A DNA stretch of 64,000 nucleotides from Cytophagaceae bacterium (GCA_025455005.1 JALONH010000002.1:62001-126000); one strand, 5' to 3'. Shown: positions 52,373-62,409, counted from the first letter of the stretch. Numbers and translations: made by a program. The notes: a model not told the origin generated them from the letters alone.

Positions 52373-53407
52373 TTATTTGGTGAATAATATAAATACTCCG
52401 GTAAGAATAACATTGATGATAGCCATTGGGATTAAAATTCTCCAACCTAAATGCATTAATTGGTCGTATCTAAATCTTGGTACTGTCCAACGAATCCACA
52501 TAAAGAAGAAAATAAATAATACAATCTTAGCGAAGAAGAATAAGAAGCCTAAGACTGCTACTACATTACTCGATAATCCTAAGTATTCAATAAATGGTAT
52601 ATCATATCCCCCAAAATACAGAGCACTCATAACAGCGGAGGAAACAAACATATTTACATATTCTGCAAACAAGTATAAACCAAGTTTCATGGAAGAATAT
52701 TCCGTATGGTAGCCACCCACTAATTCTGCTTCACATTCCGGCAAATCAAATGGTGTTCGGTTTAGTTCAGCAAAAGCACAGATTAAGAAAATGAAAAAAC
52801 CTAAGGGCTGATAGATAATATTCCAATGCCCTTCAGCTTGTTGAGCTACAATCTCCTTTAGACTCATAGTGCCGGTAGTCATGATAAGGGCGACAATAGA
52901 CATACCCATAGCGATTTCATATGAAATCATTTGAGAGGATGCGCGAAGAGCACCCATTAAAGAATATTTATTGTTGGACGCCCATCCTCCAATCATAACT
53001 CCATAAACGCCTATAGAAACAATCGCAAATACATATAAAATACCAATATTGATATCTGTTACTTGCATTTCTACTGCTCTTCCGCCAATTTCTAAATATG
53101 TCCCCCAAGGAATAACGGCACTTGTTAAACAGGCTGTCATCATAGAGATAGAGGGACCTAATATAAAAAGGAATTTATTGGAAGAAATGGGAATGATTTC
53201 TTCTTTAAAAATAAGTTTGGCTCCATCCGCCAAAGGTTGAAGTAATCCAAATGGGCCCGCACGGTTAGGGCCAATTCGATCTTGAAAAAACGCAGAGATT
53301 TTGCGTTCTCCATAGGTGCTATACATGGCCGTTAATAATGAAACTGTAAATACAATAACAACCAGTATCGTTTTTTCAATTAATTCATAGGGTATTTCCA
53401 TATCCAA
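52373..53407 (-). CDS. nuoH: NADH-quinone oxidoreductase subunit H
   Basis: This 344-residue membrane subunit has about eight helices and closes the quinone chamber. Signatures are FFQDRIGPNRAGPFGLLQPLADGAK and NRTPFDLPECEAELVGGYHTEY (read in parts), plus WIRWTVPRFRYDQLMHLGW at the end. Its start overlaps the nuoG stop by 23 bp. Confidence 0.96.
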   Translation of the reverse strand: MDMEIPYELIEKTILVVIVFTVSLLTAMYSTYGERKISAFFQDRIGPNRAGPFGLLQPLADGAKLIFKEEIIPISSNKFLFILGPSISMMTACLTSAVIPWGTYLEIGGRAVEMQVTDINIGILYVFAIVSIGVYGVMIGGWASNNKYSLMGALRASSQMISYEIAMGMSIVALIMTTGTMSLKEIVAQQAEGHWNIIYQPLGFFIFLICAFAELNRTPFDLPECEAELVGGYHTEYSSMKLGLYLFAEYVNMFVSSAVMSALYFGGYDIPFIEYLGLSSNVVAVLGFLFFFAKIVLFIFFFMWIRWTVPRFRYDQLMHLGWRILIPMAIINVILTGVFILFTK

Positions 53408-54356
53408 TTTTTTTAGGTGCTTCTACTTTTACACCTTTTTCATATTTATTTAAAGAAATAACAGACGTGCGTTCAATTTTGCGAGGACCTTCTATTATCC
53501 AATCTGAAGCTTTCTTTTTATCAAAACGACATGTGTTACAAATAAATTCTTCCACTTCTCCGTAAGTATCCTTACGTGCTGTGACTCTATATACCTCATC
53601 TCCACTCATCCACAAAGCGACTTTGCCGGAACATGATGTACAAGACCTATGAGCATTCATAGGTTTTACAAACCAAACACGAGACTTAAATCGGAATGTT
53701 TTATCTGTCAACGCACCTACTGGACATACATCTATGACGTTACCGGAGAAATCATTCTCTATTACATTCTCAATGTAGGTACTGATTTCTGCTTTGTCCC
53801 CTCTGAACAATATACCATGTTTTCTATCATTTGTTATTTGATCTGCTGTGAATACACAACGATAACAAAGTATACAACGGTTCATATGTAATTGAATCTT
53901 GTCGCCAATATCAATTCGATCATATGTACGGCGTTCTTCTTCGTATCTGGAACGAGCGGCACCGTGTTCGTATGATAAATCTTGAAGGTGACATTCCCCG
54001 GCTTGATCGCATACCGGGCAATCTAACGGGTGATTAATCAATAAAAACTCTACAACACCTTTTCGAGCTTCTAATACTCTAGGAGACGTGATATTTTTAA
54101 CTTCCATTCCATCCATTATAGGAGTAGAACAAGAGGCAACTAGTTTGGGCATTGGACGAGGATCCTTTTCAGAGCCTTTCGATACCTCTACTAAACAAGT
54201 ACGACATTTGCCTCCACTGCCTTTTAGTTTAGAATAGTAACACATAGCAGGAGGGACGATTTCTCCTCCTATAGAACGGGCGGCATTTAAAATGCTGGTT
54301 CCCGGTGCTACTTCTACTGTTTGACCATCTATGGTGACTTTAAATAAATCCGACAT
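53385..54356 (-). CDS. nuoG: NADH-quinone oxidoreductase subunit G (short form)
   Basis: At 323 residues this NuoG keeps only the iron-sulfur part. The [2Fe-2S] site has CYYSKLKGSGGKCRTC and a later Cys. The His/Cys cluster is in HPLDCPVCDQAGECHLQDL, and C.LCYRC and VIDVCPVGAL follow. A last Cys quartet (SCTSCSGK and CNTCRFDKK) precedes the end. The large molybdopterin-oxidoreductase-like domain of E. coli NuoG is missing. This is normal for Bacteroidota as I recall, and the gene is intact, with nuoH overlapping its end. Confidence 0.93.
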   Translation of the reverse strand: MSDLFKVTIDGQTVEVAPGTSILNAARSIGGEIVPPAMCYYSKLKGSGGKCRTCLVEVSKGSEKDPRPMPKLVASCSTPIMDGMEVKNITSPRVLEARKGVVEFLLINHPLDCPVCDQAGECHLQDLSYEHGAARSRYEEERRTYDRIDIGDKIQLHMNRCILCYRCVFTADQITNDRKHGILFRGDKAEISTYIENVIENDFSGNVIDVCPVGALTDKTFRFKSRVWFVKPMNAHRSCTSCSGKVALWMSGDEVYRVTARKDTYGEVEEFICNTCRFDKKKASDWIIEGPRKIERTSVISLNKYEKGVKVEAPKKIGYGNTL

Positions 54357-54370
54357 ATGCTATTTTCGGT

Positions 54371-55717
54371 TTAAACAGTTACAGTTTTATAGTTTGGTAA
54401 ATGAGCTTTACGACTATCTTTAACTTTATTCGGATACTTTACATGGTATTCAAATTCTTCTCTAAAGTGACGAATAGCACTAGCTACGGGCCATGCAGCT
54501 GCATCGCCTAAAGGGCAAATTGTATTACCTTCAATTTTTTTAGAAATATCTACTAATAAATCGATGTCGTGCATATGACCATGTCCAAACTCTAATCGAT
54601 GTAATACTTTCTCCATCCATCCTGTTCCTTCTCTACATGGAGAACATTGTCCACAGGATTCATGATGATAAAAACGAGCCAATGTCCACGTGTTGTGGAC
54701 GATACATGTTGTTTCGTCCATTGCAATAAAACCACCGGAACCTAACATGGTACCGGATGCGAAGCCACCTTCAGATAGGGATTCATAGGTCATTAAACGA
54801 CCTTCTCCCGCTACTGTTTTTAAAAATAATTCACCCGGTAGAATCGGTACAGAAGAACCTCCGGCGATTACGGCTTTTAATTCATGACCGGTTCTTATTC
54901 CACCACAATACTCATCAGAATTTAAAAATTCATCAACCGGTAATCCTAATTCGATTTCATACACTCCAGGGCGATTTAAATGACCGCAAGCAGAGATTAA
55001 TTTAGTCCCTGTACTTTTCCCAACGCCTATTTTAGCATATTCGTCTCCTCCCATTTGTATGATAGGAACGACAGCTGCTAACGTTTCTACATTGTTCACA
55101 ACCGTTGGACAATTGTATAAACCGGAAACGGCAGGAAATGGAGGTTTTATTCTAGGGTTTCCTCTTTTTCCTTCTAGGGATTCAATTAGCGCTGTTTCCT
55201 CTCCACAAATGTATGCTCCAGCACCATTATTAACATATATTTCTAAATCAATACCGCTTCCAAGTATATTCTTTCCTAAAAAACCGGCATGTTTTGCTTC
55301 CGCAATCGCCTCCTCTAATATTCCTACTATCCACTTATATTCACCTCGTATATATATATAAGTACTCTTTGAGCCTAATGCATATGAGGATAATATAAGC
55401 CCTTCTACCAAAAGGTGAGGGATATGTTCCATTAAATAACGGTCTTTAAATGTACCCGGCTCAGACTCATCTGCATTGCATACCAAGTAGCGCGGCTTAT
55501 CCGATTTTCTATCCAAAAAACTCCACTTCATTCCCGTAGGGAAACCTGCACCACCTCTACCTCGTAATCCGGATTTTTTTACTTCTTCCATAACATCGTC
55601 CGGAGACATTGATTTCAGCGCTTTTTCAACAGCTGAATATCCGCCTTTAGAACGGTATACCTCATAGGTTCTAATGCCTGGAACGTTGATGTGTTCTAAT
55701 AGTAATTTTTTGCCCAT
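54371..55717 (-). CDS. nuoF: NADH-quinone oxidoreductase subunit F
   Basis: This 448-residue subunit binds NADH, FMN and a [4Fe-4S] cluster. GLRGRGGAGFPTGMKW and CNADESEPGTFKDR are the NADH/FMN motifs. The cluster ligands are in SCGQCSPCREG and the later Cys of NTICPLGDAA. Its start overlaps the nuoE stop by one base. Confidence 0.97.
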   Translation of the reverse strand: MGKKLLLEHINVPGIRTYEVYRSKGGYSAVEKALKSMSPDDVMEEVKKSGLRGRGGAGFPTGMKWSFLDRKSDKPRYLVCNADESEPGTFKDRYLMEHIPHLLVEGLILSSYALGSKSTYIYIRGEYKWIVGILEEAIAEAKHAGFLGKNILGSGIDLEIYVNNGAGAYICGEETALIESLEGKRGNPRIKPPFPAVSGLYNCPTVVNNVETLAAVVPIIQMGGDEYAKIGVGKSTGTKLISACGHLNRPGVYEIELGLPVDEFLNSDEYCGGIRTGHELKAVIAGGSSVPILPGELFLKTVAGEGRLMTYESLSEGGFASGTMLGSGGFIAMDETTCIVHNTWTLARFYHHESCGQCSPCREGTGWMEKVLHRLEFGHGHMHDIDLLVDISKKIEGNTICPLGDAAAWPVASAIRHFREEFEYHVKYPNKVKDSRKAHLPNYKTVTV

Positions 55718-56250
55718 TATATTGTATGTTTTTTAAATGGATCAAAGTCTGCTTGACCAAATAATTCTACGATTGTGTCGATCTTTTCTTTGGTTAAATT
55801 TTCATAGTAATATGTTCCTATTTGAGCCATAGGGGCTGAACCACAGGAACCCAAACACTCTACCGCCTTTATTGTAAAACGACCATCTTGGGTCGTTTCA
55901 TTTACTTTAATACCCAGTTTTGTTTCTGTATATTCAATTAGTTCTTCCACTCCGCGTAAGCAACAAGGACCGGTTTGACAAAATTCAATAAGACAATTTC
56001 CTACCGGTTTTAAGTTATACATGGTGTAAAAAGTTGCTACTTCATACACTTCAATAGGTTTGATATCCAACAATTCGGCAACATAATCCATAGTAGGAAC
56101 GCTAAGCCATCCCCCTAACTCATTTTGTGCCATATGTAACACAGGTAATAATGCTGATTTTTGTTTGCCTTCCGGATAACGTGATTTCATTTCCTGAATT
56201 TTTTTCAGGCTTGTTTCAGAAAAGGTTACGTTTGATGTTGTTGAACTCAT
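55717..56250 (-). CDS. nuoE: NADH-quinone oxidoreductase subunit E
   Basis: This thioredoxin-like subunit of about 177 residues holds the N1a [2Fe-2S] cluster. Ligands are in CQTGPCCLRG and CLGSCGSAPM. ATG 56250 (MSSTTS) avoids overlap with nuoD, unlike an ATG 33 bases upstream. Confidence 0.95.
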   Translation of the reverse strand: MSSTTSNVTFSETSLKKIQEMKSRYPEGKQKSALLPVLHMAQNELGGWLSVPTMDYVAELLDIKPIEVYEVATFYTMYNLKPVGNCLIEFCQTGPCCLRGVEELIEYTETKLGIKVNETTQDGRFTIKAVECLGSCGSAPMAQIGTYYYENLTKEKIDTIVELFGQADFDPFKKHTI

Positions 56251-56260
56251 ATTTATAGTA

Positions 56261-57484
56261 TTATGCATCCATTTCACCTGCAATCAAATTCAAACTACTC
56301 ATTGTAGCGATCGCATCAGAAATTAACTGCCCTTTAATCATTTCTGGATATGCTTGATAGTATATAAAACAAGGTCTTCTGAAGTGTAATCGGAAAGGAG
56401 ATCGCCCTCCGTCGCTAATCAGGTAGAAACCTAATTCTCCATTTCCACCTTCAACAGAATGGTATACTTCTCCTTTAGGTATTTCTGTTTCTCCCATTAC
56501 AATTTTGAAATGCCAAATTAAAGCTTCCATTTGAGAATAAACGTCTTCTTTTGGAGGTAAGTAAAATTCTGGAACTTCAGCATGATAAACACCTCTAGGA
56601 AGCTTTTTAATTTTTTCCATAGCTTGTTTAATAATGCTTAAGCTTTCCCACATTTCCTTATTCCGTACCATGAATCGGTCGTAAGTATCTCCTTGAGTAC
56701 CGATAGGAATAGTAAAATCAAAGTCTTGGTAAGAGCTGTATGGGTTCATTACTCGAACATCATAATCAACACCGGCTGCTCGCAAATTAGGACCTGTAAA
56801 ACCATAGTTTAGTGCACGTTCTGCGCTAATAGGGCCTACACCAACTGTTCGGTCCATAAATATTCGATTACGATTAAACAGCTTTTCAAATTCATTTAAA
56901 GCAGCAGGGTATTCTTCTAAAAACAATTCGATTTTACGAAAAACGATATCATTAAAATCCCTTTCGAATCCTCCAATTCGACCTATGTTGGTAGTTAAGC
57001 GAGCACCACATATTTCTTCAAAGATTTCATATATTTTTTCTCTGAATTGAAAAATATAAAGGAAACCAGTAAAGGCTCCGGTATCGACACCTAGAATGGA
57101 GTTGCAAATCAAATGATCCGCAATACGAGAGAGTTCCATTATTACTACCCGCATATACTCTACTCGCTTAGGAAGTTCAATAGAAGCTAATTTCTCCACT
57201 GTCATATGCCATCCCATATTATTAATAGGGGAGGAACAATAGTTGAGTCTATCCGTAAGTGGAGTAATTTGATAAAAAGCACGTCGTTCAGCAATCTTTT
57301 CAAAGGCTCTGTGAATATAGCCTACAGAAGGAACTGCGTCTACTATTTTTTCACCATCTAGGGTTACAACATTACCGAATACACCATGAGTAGCAGGGTG
57401 AGTAGGGCCTAGGTTAAGCACGGTAAGATGATCCGTAGAAGAGGTGCTTAATTCATTGGTTTTATTATCTGCAGTTACTAGCAT
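56261..57484 (-). CDS. nuoD: NADH-quinone oxidoreductase subunit D
   Basis: This 407-residue subunit forms the quinone site with NuoB. LNLGPTHPATHGV holds the quinone-binding His, and VGYIHRAFEKIAE and DRLNYCSSPINNMG are further signatures. It is separate from NuoC here, without the CD fusion of E. coli. Confidence 0.97.
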   Translation of the reverse strand: MLVTADNKTNELSTSSTDHLTVLNLGPTHPATHGVFGNVVTLDGEKIVDAVPSVGYIHRAFEKIAERRAFYQITPLTDRLNYCSSPINNMGWHMTVEKLASIELPKRVEYMRVVIMELSRIADHLICNSILGVDTGAFTGFLYIFQFREKIYEIFEEICGARLTTNIGRIGGFERDFNDIVFRKIELFLEEYPAALNEFEKLFNRNRIFMDRTVGVGPISAERALNYGFTGPNLRAAGVDYDVRVMNPYSSYQDFDFTIPIGTQGDTYDRFMVRNKEMWESLSIIKQAMEKIKKLPRGVYHAEVPEFYLPPKEDVYSQMEALIWHFKIVMGETEIPKGEVYHSVEGGNGELGFYLISDGGRSPFRLHFRRPCFIYYQAYPEMIKGQLISDAIATMSSLNLIAGEMDA

Positions 57485-57496
57485 AAATCGTATCGA

Positions 57497-57997
57497 TTAT
57501 CTTCCAAAGAAATTATCTGACTTATCATCACGGGTTGGATCTTCCAACGCATATTCTTTTCGCATCGGGTGGTAACCCAAATCGTCCACATTTAAAATTC
57601 TTTTCAAATTCGGATGACCTTGGAAAACGATGCCATAAAAATCGAATGTTTCCCTTTCCATCCAATTTGCAGCTTCAAAAACAGAGGTTAAAGAAGGACA
57701 AGTAGGGTCGGACTTAGGGAAAAATGTTTTAATGCGAATTCGACAGTTTTTAGGAAGGTGATGCAAGTGGTAAACCACTCCCAATACATCATCCGGTTCC
57801 GGTAGATGTACACCGGTTAAATCTGTTAAAAAGGTAAAGCCGAATTCATCTTGATATAAGTATTGAAACAGTTCTACTATGATAGAACGATCAACCGTAA
57901 TTGTTAACATTCCAAAAGGTTCTTCTACCTTTTGAATGGCATTGCCAAATTTATTTTGCAATGCTTCTGTGATAACAGTGTAATTCAATTCTGTCAT
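57497..57997 (-). CDS. nuoC: NADH-quinone oxidoreductase subunit C
   Basis: This 166-residue peripheral subunit has the 30 kDa signature WMERETFDFYGIVFQGHPNLKRIL (split here as two overlapping pieces in the family) and a C-terminal HPMRKEYALEDP. It lies 12 bp before nuoD. Confidence 0.95.
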   Translation of the reverse strand: MTELNYTVITEALQNKFGNAIQKVEEPFGMLTITVDRSIIVELFQYLYQDEFGFTFLTDLTGVHLPEPDDVLGVVYHLHHLPKNCRIRIKTFFPKSDPTCPSLTSVFEAANWMERETFDFYGIVFQGHPNLKRILNVDDLGYHPMRKEYALEDPTRDDKSDNFFGR

Positions 57998-58018
57998 ATT
58001 TAGTAGTATAACACTCGT

Positions 58019-58561
58019 TTATTCGATTTCGTATTTTGCTAATAGAGCTTTGTATTCAGGAGAATTTCTTCTTCTTAGAGGTTCATTATGCACTAAGTCT
58101 TGCAATCTTAAAATCCCATCTAGTATTTGTTCTGGACGAGGAGGACATCCGGGTACATAAACATCCACCGGTAAAATGCGATCAATACCTTGTAAAACAC
58201 TGTAAGTGTCAAATATCCCACCACTCGATGCACAAGCACCCACAGCTATAACCCATTTAGGTTCTGCCATTTGTTCATAAACTTGTCTTAAGATAGGACC
58301 CATTTTCTTCGCTATGGTTCCCATAACAAGTAATACATCTGCTTGTCTAGGGGAAAAACTAATACGTTCAGTTCCAAAACGGGCCAAGTCATATGTTGAG
58401 GCCATAGTTGCCATAAACTCAATACCACAACAAGAGGTGGCAAAAGGCAAAGGCCAAAGCGAGTTCTTTCTGGCTAGACCTACGATTTGATCCAAACTGG
58501 TAGCAAAGAAACCGGGACCTTCGAAGCCATCGGGTTTGTTCTCTAATTTTATATCGCTCAT
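58019..58561 (-). CDS. nuoB: NADH-quinone oxidoreductase subunit B
   Basis: This 180-residue subunit holds the terminal cluster N2. Ligands are the tandem Cys of [12 protein letters not shown], the Cys of VGACASSGG and of [14 protein letters not shown] 58561 (MSDIKLE) fits better than an ATG 36 bases upstream, which would add unconserved residues. Confidence 0.96.
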   Translation of the reverse strand: MSDIKLENKPDGFEGPGFFATSLDQIVGLARKNSLWPLPFATSCCGIEFMATMASTYDLARFGTERISFSPRQADVLLVMGTIAKKMGPILRQVYEQMAEPKWVIAVGACASSGGIFDTYSVLQGIDRILPVDVYVPGCPPRPEQILDGILRLQDLVHNEPLRRRNSPEYKALLAKYEIE

Positions 58562-58618
58562 TGGAAATGCTTTTTTAGTGAGTATACTATATAACAAACT
58601 GAAGAGGGAAGAGTTGGG

Positions 58619-59002
58619 TTATTCCCAATCCAATGCTCCTTTTTTGACAATATAGAAGAATCCAATTAAGAATGAAGTCATAAAGAGAAGCATTTTCAAG
58701 AAACCCTCTGCTTTATTTACAGTGCTGGCTGCAAACTCTTGAAAGTTTACTGCCCAAGGGTAAAAGAAAATAACTTCTACGTCAAAGAGAACAAATAATG
58801 CTGCTACTAAAAAATATTTAATGGAGAATTGAACACGTGCATTTCCTACAGATTCGATACCGGATTCAAATGCATCTAGTTTATGTTTAGTTTTTAATTT
58901 GGGACCTGCAAACCAACTGACCAATACAGAAGTAGCTACAAATCCTAATGCAACAACCAATTGAATGGCAATGGGTAAATATTCGTTCATTTGTGATTCC
59001 AT
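58619..59002 (-). CDS. nuoA: NADH-quinone oxidoreductase subunit A
   Basis: This 127-residue protein has three membrane helices. KLDAFESGIESVGNAR holds the quinone-loop residues and KYFLVAALFVLFDVEVIFFYPWA is the conserved helix. It is the first gene of the nuoABCDEFGHIJKLMN-dedA unit. A second ATG (58990) is also possible. Confidence 0.95.
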   Translation of the reverse strand: MESQMNEYLPIAIQLVVALGFVATSVLVSWFAGPKLKTKHKLDAFESGIESVGNARVQFSIKYFLVAALFVLFDVEVIFFYPWAVNFQEFAASTVNKAEGFLKMLLFMTSFLIGFFYIVKKGALDWE

Positions 59003-59036
59003 GAGTGTGGCCTGTTTGTAATTTAGGAATTAAGGT

Positions 59037-59044
59037 CAAAATTA
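59037..59044 (-). promoter_or_regulatory. Possible -7 box of the nuo operon
   Basis: On the minus strand TAATTTTG matches TAnnTTTG, 34 bp upstream of the nuoA start. No matching TTTG was found at the -33 position. Confidence 0.4.
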
Positions 59045-59156
59045 TGTAAAAAGCCTTAAAAAAAAAGTAAATCAATGTTTTTTGTAGATAGATTTTGATT
59101 GAAATTGTCAACAAAAAAATCGTAAGCACATTAGATGTTACCGCATGAATCCTTTC

Positions 59157-59164
59157 TATATTTG
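59157..59164 (+). promoter_or_regulatory. Possible -7 box of the CNNM/CorC gene
   Basis: TATATTTG matches TAnnTTTG, 37 bp before the ATG at 59202. No good -33 TTTG precedes it. Confidence 0.4.
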
Positions 59165-59201
59165 CTAAGTTAAATTTCATTTAGATACATTCCAAATAAG
59201 C

Positions 59202-60503
59202 ATGATCGTCGAGTTTATATTAATCTTATTCTTAGTCCTATTAAATGCATTTTTTGTGGCTGCAGAGTTTGCGATTGTTAAAGTGAGACCATCTCAATTA
59301 GAGGTTATTGCGGCTACCGGGAATACGCGTGCAAAATTAGCTTTGAAAATACTCTCAAATTTAGATGCCTATTTATCCGCTTCTCAATTGGGTATCACCA
59401 TAGCTAGTTTATTGTTAGGAGCCATAGGAGAAGAGGTATTAGTAGAAGCTATTTTATCCCTAGTGGGATATATGGATTTAGCTATATCTTCTGATCTAGC
59501 CCATAATATCGCCTTTGTTTTGTCTTTGACGCTCATAACTATTATGCACATCGTTTTTGGTGAACAAGCTCCCAAATCCCTGGCTATTCAACAAGCCGAA
59601 AAAGTAACTATTGCAGTAGCTATTCCATTACAAATCTTTTATGTAATCTTTAGACCGTTTATATGGGTCTTGAATCAAATGGCGGTGGTTGTGCTGCGTT
59701 GGTTTGGTTTGGCAAATCATGGCGAGTCGGATTTACATTCGGCAGAAGAATTAGAATTATTAATTGACCAAGGTAAACAAACGGGTGCTTTAATAGACAC
59801 TGAACATGAACTGATTAAAAATGTTTTTGGATTCGTAGATGTCAACGTACGGCAAGTCATGACACCTAGGACGAGTATCAATGCAATTGATATCAATTTA
59901 CCCCTCGACTACATCATCAATAAAATTATTAATGAAGGGTATTCTAGATTACCGGTTTATAAGGACTCTATAGAAGATATTATTGGTGTTTTGTATGCTA
60001 AAGACTTACTTAAAATGATGAATCAGTCGGATGTTTCTTCTATTGATTTAAATAAAGCCATCCGGATTCCTTATTATGTACCTGAAACAATGAAAATTCA
60101 TTTGTTGCTGAAAGAATTACAAGCAAAACGATTGCATATGGCCATCGTTACCGACGAATATGGAGGTGTTTCCGGTATTTGTACCATTGAAGATATTATA
60201 GAGGAAATAGTAGGTGAAATTCAAGACGAACACGATGATGAATCTCCTAAGGTGGAACAATTAAGTGAGTTGGAGTTTGTAATTAATGCCGCCACCTCTA
60301 TTATTGATGTTAATGAGTTTTTACCCGTAAAGTTGCCGGAATCAGAAGAATATGATACAGTTGCCGGACTTCTAAATACAATAAGTGGTAGAATCCCGGA
60401 TATTAGTGAAAAAATAGATTTTCAAAATTTTGAATTTTCTATCATAAAACGCTCAAAACAGAGTGTTCTATTGGTTAAACTGGTTATAAAGAAGGAAGAT
60501 TAA
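59202..60503 (+). CDS. CNNM/CorC-family membrane protein (HlyC/CorC)
   Basis: This 433-residue protein has an N-terminal CNNM (DUF21) domain with about four helices (LNAFFVAAEFAIVKVRPSQLE and MHIVFGEQAPKSLA), then a CBS pair (about 205-330, with VMTPRTSINAID and VSGICTIEDIIEEIVGEI) and a CorC_HlyC C-terminal domain (about 345-430). Such proteins transport or sense magnesium or cobalt. It is divergent from nuoA. Confidence 0.94.
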   Translation: MIVEFILILFLVLLNAFFVAAEFAIVKVRPSQLEVIAATGNTRAKLALKILSNLDAYLSASQLGITIASLLLGAIGEEVLVEAILSLVGYMDLAISSDLAHNIAFVLSLTLITIMHIVFGEQAPKSLAIQQAEKVTIAVAIPLQIFYVIFRPFIWVLNQMAVVVLRWFGLANHGESDLHSAEELELLIDQGKQTGALIDTEHELIKNVFGFVDVNVRQVMTPRTSINAIDINLPLDYIINKIINEGYSRLPVYKDSIEDIIGVLYAKDLLKMMNQSDVSSIDLNKAIRIPYYVPETMKIHLLLKELQAKRLHMAIVTDEYGGVSGICTIEDIIEEIVGEIQDEHDDESPKVEQLSELEFVINAATSIIDVNEFLPVKLPESEEYDTVAGLLNTISGRIPDISEKIDFQNFEFSIIKRSKQSVLLVKLVIKKED

Positions 60504-60644
60504 TTCAATTATAACTTATATTAAATAGGCTTAATGTTCTTATTTTAAGATATTTATAAATAATTTTTTAAAAAATCTTTGTTATTTTTGTTCAATTTTA
60601 ACTAGATATCGTTATATTAGTAGAAATATTTAATAGGCTTCTAC

Positions 60645-61130
60645 ATGATCAAACGCTTCTTCCCGATACTTATTCTTACCTCATCGGTATTATTGGGTTC
60701 TTCGTTTATACAAACAAATCCTCCTATTAGTCCAAAAAAGGGTTCATTTGTTTGTATCATTAATGATAAACCTTTTATCATTGAAAATATGAAAGCTAAT
60801 TTCAGAAAAATAACCGGTGGGGAGATTCAGTTGTCGTTTAGTAATGATCGGTTTGTGAAATTTACCTTTTTAAATCCAACCGTTAATAATAGAATAGATG
60901 TGAGTGTGCCGGGTAGAAACCACTACATTCGATATGAAGATCCTTCAACTAGTTTAGTCGGTAAACCAAAACAAGGTTATGTATTATTAAGCAAATTAGA
61001 TGAGTTAAATAAAGTCGTTTCCGGTGAATTTGAACTTCAAATATCTGTTCAAATGTCTGACGGAAATGAAAAATTAATCAAAGTCTCTCAAGGTAAATTA
61101 TATGATATACCTATTGAGTTCAGACAATAA
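60645..61130 (+). CDS. Secreted protein of unknown function
   Basis: This 161-residue protein has a signal peptide (PILILTSSVLLGSSF, cleavage near residue 22). The rest is beta-rich with alternating polar and hydrophobic residues, and has one conserved-looking turn, VSVPGRNHYIRYEDPS. I do not recognise a family. TATTTTTG at 60583-60590 may be its -7 box. A terminator follows. Confidence 0.75.
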   Translation: MIKRFFPILILTSSVLLGSSFIQTNPPISPKKGSFVCIINDKPFIIENMKANFRKITGGEIQLSFSNDRFVKFTFLNPTVNNRIDVSVPGRNHYIRYEDPSTSLVGKPKQGYVLLSKLDELNKVVSGEFELQISVQMSDGNEKLIKVSQGKLYDIPIEFRQ

Positions 61131-61132
61131 TT

Positions 61133-61168
61133 AAAAAAAGCCTCTTAACAAATTAAGAGGCTTTTTTT
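61133..61168. terminator. Bidirectional terminator between convergent genes
   Basis: The arms 61133-61148 and 61153-61168, centred on GCCTCTTAA and TTAAGAGGC with flanking A and T runs, form a perfect stem with a 4-nt loop. It ends the secreted protein gene and the Ste24-like gene. Confidence 0.9.
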
Positions 61169-62409
61169 TATCTTTCTTTATTCATCGCCTTGATGCGTTC
61201 ACTTATGGGTGGGTGTGAATAGTGCAGGAATACATAAGCAGGGTGCGGTGTTAGGTTACTTAAGTTTTTCCTAGACAATTTCTTTAAGGCATCAATTAAG
61301 TGCGTAGCTGAATATGTTGATGCAGCAAACGCATCGGCTTCATACTCATTTTTTCTAGAATACAAATTGACAAATAAACCGGTTAAAGTTGAAATAGGGG
61401 TAAATAAAAGGGCAAAACCTATGAGGTTTAGAGCTGGACTTGATGAAGCAGTACTTCCTAGTGCTTGAGTAATGGTAGATGAAAAAATAAATTGACTTAA
61501 TACAAATAAATAAATTCCCATTTGAACAATCGAAAGTAACATCATTTGAGGAATATGTTTCTTTTTAAAATGGCCTGCTTCATGAGCTAAAACAGCTATA
61601 ATTTCTTCCGTTGTGTGTTGTTGTACCAATGTATCAAACAAGACGATTTTCTTGTTTTTCCCAAAACCGGAAAAAAATGCATTGGCTTTATTGCTACGTT
61701 TAGAGCCATCCATTATGAATATATTTTCAATCGGAAAGTTTTGTGAAGCTCCATATGATTGTATAGCAGTCTTTAATTCACCATCTTCAAGAGGGGTTAA
61801 CTTATTAAACAACGGAAGTAATACTGAAGTATAAAACATATTTATACCTAAAATAAGGACACTAATAATTATCCAAAATATCCACCAAAAATCAAAAGCT
61901 AAAACATCTATTAACCATAATAAACAACCTAAAATACCGCCCCCTATTATTATGACAAGAAAATAAGATTTCAATTTGTCCAATATAAATAGGCGTCTAG
62001 TAGTCTTATTGAAGCCAAATGCTTCCTCAATCACAAACGTTTTATAATATGTAAAAGGGGTTTGAGTGAGATCAGAAATAATGAATAGCAAACCAAAAAA
62101 AAGCAATTGGTTTAAAAGGGGATATGCGGTGAGAGCACCTGTCCAATCGTATAATAAACCCAAATAACCAAAATATAACACAATGAGTTGAATTAGGAAT
62201 GCCCCCCAACTTACTTTTTGATCAAAAGCATTATTGATAGATAGATATTTTTGTGATGTATTGTATTCGTCTACCGGATAAATATCACGTACATTTTCGG
62301 GTAGTGGGTGATTTAAGTATGAAATATTTAAATAATTCAACAAACGTTCCAGTATAAAATCGAACGTAATAATACCAAGTAAGGTAAATAATAACTCGTT
62401 TGCACTCAT
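61168..62409 (-). CDS. M48 (Ste24/CAAX-prenyl protease-like) metallopeptidase
   Basis: This 413-residue membrane protein has about seven helices. Zinc ligands are in LAHEAGHFKKKH (HExxH) and SRKNEYEADAFA (downstream Glu), with the S-x-HPP motif near the end (YSHPPISERI). It is a full-length Ste24 relative. In bacteria its substrates are unknown, and membrane protein quality control is likely. Confidence 0.94.
   Translation of the reverse strand: MSANELLFTLLGIITFDFILERLLNYLNISYLNHPLPENVRDIYPVDEYNTSQKYLSINNAFDQKVSWGAFLIQLIVLYFGYLGLLYDWTGALTAYPLLNQLLFFGLLFIISDLTQTPFTYYKTFVIEEAFGFNKTTRRLFILDKLKSYFLVIIIGGGILGCLLWLIDVLAFDFWWIFWIIISVLILGINMFYTSVLLPLFNKLTPLEDGELKTAIQSYGASQNFPIENIFIMDGSKRSNKANAFFSGFGKNKKIVLFDTLVQQHTTEEIIAVLAHEAGHFKKKHIPQMMLLSIVQMGIYLFVLSQFIFSSTITQALGSTASSSPALNLIGFALLFTPISTLTGLFVNLYSRKNEYEADAFAASTYSATHLIDALKKLSRKNLSNLTPHPAYVFLHYSHPPISERIKAMNKER

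Noticed and set aside
53385-54356. NuoG as a frameshifted or broken gene
   Set aside because: The stop overlaps nuoH in a normal coupled arrangement, and no leftover domain coding is found nearby.
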